Below are positions 9,398 through 16,789 of a DNA stretch of 64,000 nucleotides, one piece after another. The translations under genes and the position numbers were made by a program. Source of the stretch: JAWXBR01 sp034440235 (GTDB taxonomy: Bacteria; Bacteroidota; Ignavibacteria; Kapaibacteriales; Kapaibacteriaceae); NCBI GenBank assembly GCA_034440235.1, contig JAWXBR010000029.1, forward strand, positions 1 to 64,000, read 5' to 3'. The first letter of the stretch is position 1. Each line of letters opens with the position of its first letter. Under the pieces are notes generated by a model. That model saw only the letters and a program-made list of their open reading frames with translations. It made no database searches and was not told where the DNA came from.

Positions 9398-11535
9398 TAA
9401 AGCTCACACAAACCCTGATTTTCCTCGCGATACTTAGTTCGAATCTCTACTCTGCTTCTGCGCATGAATGGAAGATGTGGGGAAGCCTAGGCAGACCTCG
9501 AGCCTTCGGCTATGTTGCGGCGGTTTCGCCTACTTCGGCCATCGTTTTTGGAGGCTTCCCGGACTTTTTCCCAGAGTCTCAAAATTTCGGCTCGCGGGTT
9601 TTGCGTTCGTGCGAACTACTAGATGTGAAGACGGGAGAGGTGCGTTATATAGATTCAACAGCTGTCGGACATGCTGATGGACCAGTAGTCAAAATGAGCA
9701 ACGGGAAAATTGTAGTCCTAGGGGGCGTGACAGATGGCAATTCTGGAATGACGAAGCTAGTAGAAGAGTTCGATCCGGTGACAGAAGCATGGGCAACAAT
9801 TGGCTCAATGATGTATAGTCGTCGTCAGCATCAAGCGATCGTGTTAGACGATCATCGGATAATGATAGTCGGTGGTCGCGATGCGAGTCTTGCCGGAACA
9901 TCAACGGTCGAAATCTTTGATGTTTCGACAGGCACCAGCACGAAGGTTGCCTCTCACCCGCACAGGCTCACAAATCACAGAGTAATGATGGTAGATAGTA
10001 GCGTCTACATCCTTGGTGGACGTGTAGGTGCGCCCGGAAGTCCGCGATTCGAGGACGTGTACTATTATGATGAAGTGACCGACGAATGGACTAAAGCGTT
10101 CGACCTGCCCCATCAATTGCCCCTTGCCGAAGGTGTGCAGGTGTTTGGTGGAGCGTTTATTTCTGGAGGCTCAATTGACCTATATGACAGTGAGTTTTCT
10201 GACATTGTTTATTATATCGATGGCGATAGCGCTACTGCATTAACTGGTCGACTTGAAACTTCTGTCAAGGGACACAGCATGTTGCCATGGATTGGCGATT
10301 CGCTCATCGCGTTTGCTGGCGAAAATAATTCACGTGGCTCTGCATCGGAGTCATCGTGGATTAACACCCTTACTGGTGAGGTCTCAGAAGGTCCCGATCT
10401 TAACATCGGCCGTCGCTACGGGATGGCAATATTTCTTGAAGGTGATGGCGAAACGCCAAGTTCAATCCTCGCTATCGGTGGTGCAAAGACGGACAATGAC
10501 GTCACGGAGGCCATCGAAATATTAAGTGCACCTATCGACGAAGATCTACTCATAGGTAAAATGCTCGATCCCAAGACAGTTGACGCGTCTGGCGCGGCGT
10601 TGTTGACCCCGTCATCCACAGTACGCCTGACGGCAGACAGCGATTTTGAAACAGGTGCGATCTGGAGTAAGAGTAAAATCAGTTTACAGACTGGTGTTTC
10701 GACGTCGTTTTCGTTCCGACTCACCAACAATCCTGGTAGTAATCAGCCTACCAAAAACTCGACGGGCGCAGACGGTCTTGCTTTTGTAATTCAAAACGGT
10801 GCGACCTCGCCAACGGGTACACAAAACATAGGCTTGGGGTATGAGGACATTACAAACGCTATCGCCGTTGAGATTAATACGTTTATGAAACCTCAGGGTA
10901 CTGAGCAGGCATCGAGTCTGATTGCGGTTCAGGCGCAACGAAACAGAAAATTGAAGTCAACACATGAGGCAGGGTACACCATTGGGACAGCTCCCGCAGG
11001 TACGAATCTTCGCGGCGATGGTACGGTGTACTACGCTCGGGTCGATTTCAAGGAATTCAAGGTTGATGTATATCTCGATACCATTCCAACGTTCACACAG
11101 CCGCTTCTCACCATACCTGCGACCTGTATCTCTAACCTAATCTCACTCGGACTCGATGGTTCAGCGTGGGTTGGAATTACAGGTGGGTCGGGCTACGGCG
11201 TCAAGGAGCATGAAGTGCTATCATGGTCAATCGAAACTAATAGTACAGGAACTGTCGATGTTGAGGAGAACATACCTACCGTCGTTTCGTCGCCATCCAT
11301 CGCGCCGATGCCATCATCCGAATTCGCTACACTACTCTGGACGGGTGCACAATCGTCAGGTACTGTATATGTTTATGATGCGACCGGGAATCGTGTGTGG
11401 ACCTCCACATTGGAGAGAGAAGAAATTGTGAATGGCATGCAACTACCATCTAGTGGTTTGGCGACTGGACTCTACGTCATTCAGATTGTCACGCCTAAGG
11501 CAGTGAGTTCCGTGAGCTGGATCGTGCAACACTAA
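9394..11535 (+). CDS. Kelch-repeat / L-type lectin protein with T9SS sorting domain, copy 3
   Basis: The start at 9394 again overlaps the previous stop by four bases (ATGA). Signal peptide MIKLTQTLIFLAILSSNLYS, then HEWKMWGSLGRPRAFGY as in copy 2. It has the same order of domains: kelch propeller, lectin (GADGLAFVIQNG, GLGYEDITNAIAVEI), T9SS tail (VYVYDATGNRVWTS ... GLYVIQIV). In the lectin core the motif AVEFDSY of copies 1 and 2 has become AVEINTF. If that aspartate is a metal or ligand residue, as in legume lectins, binding may differ or be lost. It is the last gene of the three-gene unit and converges with the DUF1835 gene. Confidence 0.85.
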   Translation: MIKLTQTLIFLAILSSNLYSASAHEWKMWGSLGRPRAFGYVAAVSPTSAIVFGGFPDFFPESQNFGSRVLRSCELLDVKTGEVRYIDSTAVGHADGPVVKMSNGKIVVLGGVTDGNSGMTKLVEEFDPVTEAWATIGSMMYSRRQHQAIVLDDHRIMIVGGRDASLAGTSTVEIFDVSTGTSTKVASHPHRLTNHRVMMVDSSVYILGGRVGAPGSPRFEDVYYYDEVTDEWTKAFDLPHQLPLAEGVQVFGGAFISGGSIDLYDSEFSDIVYYIDGDSATALTGRLETSVKGHSMLPWIGDSLIAFAGENNSRGSASESSWINTLTGEVSEGPDLNIGRRYGMAIFLEGDGETPSSILAIGGAKTDNDVTEAIEILSAPIDEDLLIGKMLDPKTVDASGAALLTPSSTVRLTADSDFETGAIWSKSKISLQTGVSTSFSFRLTNNPGSNQPTKNSTGADGLAFVIQNGATSPTGTQNIGLGYEDITNAIAVEINTFMKPQGTEQASSLIAVQAQRNRKLKSTHEAGYTIGTAPAGTNLRGDGTVYYARVDFKEFKVDVYLDTIPTFTQPLLTIPATCISNLISLGLDGSAWVGITGGSGYGVKEHEVLSWSIETNSTGTVDVEENIPTVVSSPSIAPMPSSEFATLLWTGAQSSGTVYVYDATGNRVWTSTLEREEIVNGMQLPSSGLATGLYVIQIVTPKAVSSVSWIVQH

Positions 11536-11599
11536 CACTTCGCTGTAACGTACATAGCTAACACTGGCTGCACACACGCTTCAGCCGTCCTAACAGCGT

Positions 11600-11621
11600 C
11601 CACCACTAAACCGCCACTAAA
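11600..11621. repeat. Two 11-bp direct repeats across the DUF1835 stop codon
   Basis: Two adjacent copies, ccaccactaaa (11600-11610) and ccgccactaaa (11611-11621), differ at one base. The minus-strand TAG that ends the DUF1835 gene (11606-11608) lies in the 3' copy. The same TAG trinucleotide in the upstream copy is out of frame inside the CDS, so an 11-bp duplication would itself have created the present stop. CTAACA motifs on the plus strand recur at 11532, 11558 and 11590, just after the kelch copy 3 stop, but these are more degenerate. Confidence 0.6.
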
Positions 11622-12376
11622 CGCTTGGCGCTCGCATCCCACCGCAGGTCGGTGTCGGAGGTTGGGGAGTAGCCGCCGAGGACGACTGGGGAGCCGGACT
11701 CAGGCTGCAGGCGGTTCATGATGCGCTCGAGCTGCACGTCGCCGAAACCGTAGCCTTCGTTGTGTTCGCGGAGGAATTGGGTAAGGGGCTGTGGGTCATC
11801 ACTGCTAAGAAGGGTTTCTTCGACGAGGCTGCGGCCGGTGTCTACTGATGGGAAGCGGTGGAGGTGTAAGGCGTATGCGTCACGGACAAAGCCCAAGGCG
11901 CCTGCTGGCTCTTTGTTGATGAGACGTTCGAGTTCGCGCGGCTCGGGGCCGGCATAGGCGCGCCACATCTGTGCTGCATACGCCAAATCGTCGCGCGTGA
12001 GCTCTAATGGTTGTCCGTCGAGCATCCACGTAATGTGTGTGCCCATGGCGTGAGATGCACGCAAGTGGTAGATGAGGAACGTTGCGTTAACAACACAGAA
12101 CAAGTCGCGGTCGAACCAAAGGACGATGTCGTTCCAAGAGCCGATATGAATGATCTTCATAAACTCTTCTATAATATCTTTTTCGTAGGAAGCAGGAGAA
12201 GCCCCATACGCCCCTTCAACGAATGTTTTGCGTGTGCTCCAGAAGTCTTCGGTTGCAAGGGCGCCTCGCACCGGACCGTCCACGAGTGCCTCGCGCCAAG
12301 GGATGATGCGCCCTTCGAGCCCGAGCGATTGCAGCTCAGGAAGCTGAGCATCGCCATTCGCGATATGGAGTTTCAT
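11606..12376 (-). CDS. DUF1835 domain-containing protein
   Basis: A 256-residue protein whose N-terminal half matches the DUF1835 family. It begins MKLHIANGDAQLPELQS, followed by IIPWREALVDGPV and later IVLWFDRDLFCVVNATFLIY. This family is widespread but has no settled biochemical role; the conserved WREAL and WFDRDLF segments suggest an enzymatic or binding pocket. There is no signal peptide and no membrane segment, so it is probably cytoplasmic. It lies 60 bases downstream of the AEC transporter gene on the same strand and may be cotranscribed. Its stop codon sits in an 11-bp duplication. Confidence 0.8.
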   Translation of the reverse strand: MKLHIANGDAQLPELQSLGLEGRIIPWREALVDGPVRGALATEDFWSTRKTFVEGAYGASPASYEKDIIEEFMKIIHIGSWNDIVLWFDRDLFCVVNATFLIYHLRASHAMGTHITWMLDGQPLELTRDDLAYAAQMWRAYAGPEPRELERLINKEPAGALGFVRDAYALHLHRFPSVDTGRSLVEETLLSSDDPQPLTQFLREHNEGYGFGDVQLERIMNRLQPESGSPVVLGGYSPTSDTDLRWDASAKRLVAV

Positions 12377-12436
12377 GGGAGCTTCTCGCGCTTACTTGCA
12401 AGTATGCAGTTCTTGTTGGGTAGAAAGTCTTGTGAA

Positions 12437-13414
12437 TTAGAGCCAGTGTGCAAGGAGGGGGAGTGTGATCATTGCACATACCGTCGACAATATAATGGCA
12501 TCTGCAAGAAGTTCTGTGTCGAGTCCGTAGCGGTCTGCAAAGACCATGGTAAGCATCATCGTTGGCATGGCACTTTCGAGTACGGTGGCTTTGAAAATGT
12601 CTGCATCGGTAATGATGCGCGATGCAATGAACCAGCCGACAAGAGCACCGCACACAAGACGAATGAAGACAGCGGGCACGATGTAAGGAATGCGCTTGGG
12701 GTTGGGAATGCGTAGTGCCAATCCAACAGAAAACATCATTAGCGGCGATACAGTGCGGCCGAGGGTTTCGAACGTTGCTGTTAACTCTAGCGGGACGACA
12801 ACATGGCCTGCATTTAAGGCAATACCTGCTGCTGCGGCCCAAAGTGGTGGCAGCCTTAGCAATTGCACAAGTGCGGAGCCGATAGAATGGTTCTGGCGTT
12901 GTGTGCCTTGATCGAGGCCGACACGCTGACCATTAACTCCGTTGCCGTATTCGACTCCGATAAACGTAGCTGCTACAAACAGAATGGGCGTCATTGCAAG
13001 CAGGTCGAACAGAATAGGCACTTGCTGCACATGAGGTCCGATAACCGATGTAACAATTGGCAATCCCAGATAGGTTGCATTACAAAATGCCGAGGCTAAC
13101 AGAAGAGAACCGATGGCTGGTTTTGTGAGGAGGCGGTGTGACGGTTTGAGCCGATGGAGAAAACGGACATAGAAAAGATAGGCTGCAGCAAGTCCAACGA
13201 GGGTTACAACGACTGAGGTTAGAGGCACGGTCCAAAACGTGGTGTTTAGGGGTGCTCGGTACAGAGCGATGAACGTGAGGGCAGGCAGGAAGACGTTTAG
13301 GACGATAGAGCCTATCACGCGTCGGATGTCGGCTGCCGGTGGTATTCCCGGAATAAATCGGAAACACACACCCGCTGCCAGGATAAGGATGAGCGGAACG
13401 AAGGCGGAATACAT
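12437..13414 (-). CDS. AEC-family (auxin efflux carrier-like) transporter
   Basis: A 325-residue very hydrophobic protein with about ten predicted membrane segments in two halves, starting MYSAFVPLILILAAGVCFRF. It matches the layout of AEC permeases, including SAFCNATYLGLPIV (the conserved N-x-G-x-P-type region of TM4) and SAMPTMMLTMVFADRYGLD in the second half. In bacteria these carriers move small organic acids such as malate or malonate; the substrate is not predictable here. It is divergent from the LytTR regulator, with about 200 bases between them containing an inverted repeat and direct repeats. Confidence 0.85.
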   Translation of the reverse strand: MYSAFVPLILILAAGVCFRFIPGIPPAADIRRVIGSIVLNVFLPALTFIALYRAPLNTTFWTVPLTSVVVTLVGLAAAYLFYVRFLHRLKPSHRLLTKPAIGSLLLASAFCNATYLGLPIVTSVIGPHVQQVPILFDLLAMTPILFVAATFIGVEYGNGVNGQRVGLDQGTQRQNHSIGSALVQLLRLPPLWAAAAGIALNAGHVVVPLELTATFETLGRTVSPLMMFSVGLALRIPNPKRIPYIVPAVFIRLVCGALVGWFIASRIITDADIFKATVLESAMPTMMLTMVFADRYGLDTELLADAIILSTVCAMITLPLLAHWL

Positions 13415-13481
13415 TGTGCGAATCTACGCCTGCTCGATGCACCACTTCAGAACCGTGTGTGTTGGCTAAGGGTGCATTCGG

Positions 13482-13504
13482 AGTATGTCAGCATGTGACA
13501 TACT
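13482..13504. promoter_or_regulatory. Perfect 9-bp inverted repeat in AEC-LytTR intergenic region
   Basis: agtatgtca (13482-13490) and tgacatact (13496-13504) are exact reverse complements separated by gcatg. The element sits between the divergent AEC transporter and LytTR regulator genes, 114 bases before the LytTR start. It could be a dimeric operator or a small hairpin; there is no T run, so a terminator is unlikely. Function is inferred from position only. Confidence 0.4.
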
Positions 13505-13556
13505 GCGAAGGCATGTAACAAACACCGTGTTTTTCAGGGGGTATGTTGCAGACCAA

Positions 13557-13632
13557 GACCTCGTACTCGCTATGCTCGACCTCATTGTGACCTCACGCAC
13601 GTTATTCGGAACCTCATTATGACCTTTCGCAC
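13557..13632 (+). repeat. Direct repeats around the LytTR gene start
   Basis: A 22-base segment at 13579-13600 (acctcattgtgacct...cgcac) recurs at 13611-13632 with three mismatches, and the second copy contains the LytTR start codon. A shorter third match, gacctcg, lies at 13557. Spacings are 22 and 32 bases, roughly two and three helical turns. LytTR proteins bind paired direct repeats, so autoregulation is possible. It could equally be a local duplication like those at other gene ends in this window. Confidence 0.4.
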
Positions 13633-14380
13633 TCTTTGCATCTTGCGTCCGGATGGAGCCGCCCGTCTCCACCTGTTGCTCGCCAGCGTCATAGGCCACG
13701 ATGTGCGCATTGTGTCTGAAACTGACAACGCAGACAACATCGAGATGATGTGCGATGAGTTGCGACCTGACCTGATTTTCTACGACCCATCGATTGACAG
13801 CGGGGCATTGCTCTATGTGCGTCTTGCCGCTCCGAGTAGAACACCCATCATTGCATGTTTTACGAAGGATGTGAGCTACGCCGTCGATGCGTTCGAAGCA
13901 GGTGCAGTGCACTACCTGCTGGCTACGGCTGACACATTTGCCGTCGAGGCCGCGCTTGAACGGGCGACGCGGAGAATGACGACCTACGCATCACGAAACA
14001 CGTCGTCGATGATTATGCGCGAACCTTCTGCACAAATGGCACGCGTGATTGCGCTGCCACTTCAGGACGGAATCGATATACGTCCGTGCGAACAGATCGT
14101 CCACGTCCACGGCGAAGGCAGCTACGCACGAGTGGTCTTTCAGCGCGACCCGGCAATCATTGTATCACGGTCGATTGGCGATTGCGAAGAGACACTCCGC
14201 GATCGCGGATTTCTGAGAGTTCACCGCTCACACCTGGTGAACCTGATTCACGTACGAAGGGTGCTTCGAGGAAAACAACAACGTCTGTGTATGAGCAACG
14301 GCGACGAAGTCGACATCTCCGATCGATACCGCGAAAGTCTCATGTCACACTTGAACGTTATCGCACGCCGTGGACGCTGA
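13619..14380 (+). CDS. LytTR-family response regulator
   Basis: A 253-residue protein. Residues 1-120 look like a receiver domain: hydrophobic strands ending LRPDLIFYDPSID (likely phospho-acceptor Asp in YDP), then TPIIACFT and EAGAVHYLLA. Residues about 155-250 are a LytTR DNA-binding domain (IVHVHGEGSYARVVF, GFLRVHRSHLVNLIHVRRV, SNGDEVDISDRYRE). The acidic pair expected near the N-terminus is reduced to one Asp (ILRPDG), so phosphorylation may be altered. No histidine kinase is adjacent. It precedes the Gly-rich secreted protein gene by 63 bases, so that gene is a candidate target or operon partner. Confidence 0.85.
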   Translation: MTFRTLCILRPDGAARLHLLLASVIGHDVRIVSETDNADNIEMMCDELRPDLIFYDPSIDSGALLYVRLAAPSRTPIIACFTKDVSYAVDAFEAGAVHYLLATADTFAVEAALERATRRMTTYASRNTSSMIMREPSAQMARVIALPLQDGIDIRPCEQIVHVHGEGSYARVVFQRDPAIIVSRSIGDCEETLRDRGFLRVHRSHLVNLIHVRRVLRGKQQRLCMSNGDEVDISDRYRESLMSHLNVIARRGR

Positions 14381-14418
14381 GACCGACATGCAACGTATCA
14401 CGCGCCGTGTGCGCTGAG
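14354..14418 (+). repeat. Direct repeat across the LytTR stop codon
   Basis: The 28 bases at 14354-14381 (aacgttatcgcacgccgtgg...ctgag) recur at 14392-14418 with one gap and four substitutions, an offset of 38 bases. The real stop TGA (14378-14380) is in the first copy; the second copy holds a corresponding TGA at 14415-14417 in another frame. The duplicate fills the gap before the next gene. Confidence 0.7.
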
Positions 14419-14443
14419 GCTGTCGTGGGTATTTTCGTGGTAG

Positions 14444-16747
14444 ATGCAACGATTATCGCAATTCGCAAGGGAAATACTCGGCGTCGCACGACGCGTTACG
14501 CGATGTGTGACCGCATGCGTGAGCTCGTGTGTGATGGCATGTGTGACCGTAAGTATGATAGCATGTTTGATGGCATGTCTTACCACATCGAATGCTCAGT
14601 CCGTTGACATTTCAGGGATAGTAAACGTTTATAGTAGTGTGACGGCAGTCTTGCCTTGTCCGAACATCGTGCGCGTTGAAAACCCCGAGCGATTTGCAGT
14701 CGGTGACACGGTGCTGCTCATTCAGATGAAGGGTGTTACAGCCGACACAACACCAGGTGCTACATTCGGCAGCATCATGGCCGCAAACAGAGCAGGTAGG
14801 TACGAGCGGAATGTTATTGATGCAGTTGTTGGTGCGGACGGACTTCATTTGCAATTCAGAATGCTTGGTGCATTCGAAGCCCAACAAGGCGTGCAGCTAG
14901 TTCGCATTCCCTCGTATGCGAGTGCACGTGTAAGTGCTACGCTCACATGTCCGCCATGGGATGGTAAGACCGGCGGCGTACTCGCAATCAGCGTGCGCAA
15001 CACGTTAGTACTCGACGCCGACATCACTGCCGATGGCATGGGCTTCGACCAAGAAGATGGCATTGCTCGCACAGATCAAGTGAGTGTGGCAGGGGGCCTC
15101 GCCACCGCTGGACGCGGTGGCGCATGGAGAGCAGATGCAAACAGTGAACGGAATGGCGGTTCGGGCGGTGCGCATTACGGACGTGGCGGTTTGGCCACTG
15201 GGCACACAAGCCCACCTGTTAGTTATGGCACTGGAGTCAATTGGCTTTTTATGGGCGGCGGTGGCGGAAGCGCGGGAGGCAGTGGTGCAAGCAATGCATT
15301 GGCAAAGGGTGGACGGGGTGGCGGCATCGTTATCATCGATGCACCAACAACGGTTGTTGGCAACGATAGAGCGGTGATTTCAGCACGAGGTCTTGCCGGT
15401 GCTCGAGGTCAGCAGTCGCCCGTTTCTGGCGGCGGTGGCGGCGGAGCCGGAGGCGCAGTGGTTATAGCTGCATTGTCGATTATAAATATTCCTACTATTG
15501 TTGTCGATGGTGGCGCAGCAGGCAATGCAACCTCTCCAGCGATTGCCGGTGGTGGCGGCGGTGGTGGTGTTGTACTCTTCGGCACACTCAACCCATTAAA
15601 TCAAAACACTACGTCGTATGCGGGTGGAGGAAGTGCAGTAAAAGGACAAGAAGGTGGCTTGGGAAATCCATCGCATAACAACATCATAAACGAAGCAACG
15701 CAGAAGCCGACTTTTCGATTGTTCTCGATGAGCGACGACACAATTGTGTGTGAAGGCAAAAGCGCAACGCTCGTTGCAAGTGGTAGTGGTGTTGTTGCAT
15801 GGACCGATGGCGCAACAACGTTGTGTGTGAACTGCGATACACTGAACATTTCACCAGCAACAACCAGCACCTACTCCGCAATCATTACATACCCCGATGG
15901 TTGTGTCGATACTGCTCGCATCGTCGTAACAGTGCGTCCGTTACCAATGCTCACTCTTGCCGATCCACCTCCGTTCTGCGACAGCGTCGTAATTGACGCA
16001 CCAGCAGGGCACACGCGTTATGCGTGGAGCAATGGCGACACGACACAAACAATTGTTGTACGCACTGCACGAACGCTATCGCTCTCTGTCTACGACGATC
16101 TCGGATGTATGTCGACTGCAAGTGTTACAACGCGCTTTCGTGGCGACACCGTTCTCGCATTCGAGTCGTTGCCCCCTAACGGAGCCCCATTAAAGCTCGA
16201 CACTGTGTTTCCGTCGGAGAGAGTTTGTGGTTTCGTTCCTGTTCGGAATAAATCGGACATCGACCTTCCAATTCTAAGTGCGCGCATGGCTCGTGGAGTG
16301 GAAATAAGTGCGCCACTTGCTCAGTTCCCGGTACTCACGTCGCCTTCTGCTGCCGGCAACGTATCGGCAACAGTGTCTGTATGTGCTTCTGCGTTTGTAC
16401 CCGGTGTGTTTACGGACACACTTTACATTTTGTCTGCATGTGGCGAGATCGCGTGTCCGCTTTCGTTCACCGTGCTAGAAACACGTGCATACACGCGTTG
16501 CAACGTGCGCGTCACAAGCGATGGTGAAATCGAAATTCTTTCTGCAGATCAATTTCCCGTTGCCGGGTCGTTTTCGAATTCTGGGTCGCTTCCGAATTAT
16601 GGGTCGTTTCTGGTTGTGTCAGATCTGATGGGACGCACCCTCGAATATGATGTGCAGTCTGTAGTAGGGGGCTTTGTAATTAGGGGTCTGCCAAACGGCG
16701 TATTTGTCTTGCGCTTGGGAGACGTTTCGCAGTTGTTGATTCGCTAG
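14444..16747 (+). CDS. Large glycine-rich secreted protein with T9SS-like C-terminus
   Basis: A 767-residue exported protein. The leader is odd: from residue 21 it has Cys every four residues (RCVTACVSSCVMACV, then IACLMACL), ending SNAQ, the likely signal peptidase site. Residues about 150-420 are Gly-rich (GGGGGSAGGSGASNA, GGGGGGAGGAVVIAA), like extracellular matrix and adhesin stalks. After that come PKD/Ig-like segments (FRLFSMSDDTIVCEGKSATL, DTARIVVTVRPLP), which occur in T9SS cargo. The last 60 residues (LVVSDLMGRTLEYD ... GVFVLRL) resemble a sorting domain. Probably a cell-surface or biofilm protein. The start at 14444 is the only one that keeps the hydrophobic leader. Confidence 0.7.
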   Translation: MQRLSQFAREILGVARRVTRCVTACVSSCVMACVTVSMIACLMACLTTSNAQSVDISGIVNVYSSVTAVLPCPNIVRVENPERFAVGDTVLLIQMKGVTADTTPGATFGSIMAANRAGRYERNVIDAVVGADGLHLQFRMLGAFEAQQGVQLVRIPSYASARVSATLTCPPWDGKTGGVLAISVRNTLVLDADITADGMGFDQEDGIARTDQVSVAGGLATAGRGGAWRADANSERNGGSGGAHYGRGGLATGHTSPPVSYGTGVNWLFMGGGGGSAGGSGASNALAKGGRGGGIVIIDAPTTVVGNDRAVISARGLAGARGQQSPVSGGGGGGAGGAVVIAALSIINIPTIVVDGGAAGNATSPAIAGGGGGGGVVLFGTLNPLNQNTTSYAGGGSAVKGQEGGLGNPSHNNIINEATQKPTFRLFSMSDDTIVCEGKSATLVASGSGVVAWTDGATTLCVNCDTLNISPATTSTYSAIITYPDGCVDTARIVVTVRPLPMLTLADPPPFCDSVVIDAPAGHTRYAWSNGDTTQTIVVRTARTLSLSVYDDLGCMSTASVTTRFRGDTVLAFESLPPNGAPLKLDTVFPSERVCGFVPVRNKSDIDLPILSARMARGVEISAPLAQFPVLTSPSAAGNVSATVSVCASAFVPGVFTDTLYILSACGEIACPLSFTVLETRAYTRCNVRVTSDGEIEILSADQFPVAGSFSNSGSLPNYGSFLVVSDLMGRTLEYDVQSVVGGFVIRGLPNGVFVLRLGDVSQLLIR

Positions 16748-16757
16748 ACTTGACACG

Positions 16758-16775
16758 TACTAACCTTTGTTAGTA
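16758..16775. terminator. Small hairpin between convergent genes
   Basis: tactaac (16758-16764) and gttagta (16769-16775) form a perfect 7-bp stem with loop cttt, between the Gly-rich protein gene and asnB, which converge here. The stem is AT-rich and no T run follows on either strand, so it is at best a weak bidirectional terminator. Confidence 0.3.
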
Positions 16776-16789
16776 ATCACATCAAACGC

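Noticed and set aside
12011..12715. 234-codon plus-strand frame across DUF1835 and AEC genes
   Set aside because: It spans two real genes on the other strand and shows no recognisable sequence features.
15400..15600. Collagen-like protein
   Set aside because: The Gly runs lack the G-x-y triplet period; it is a plain Gly-rich stalk.
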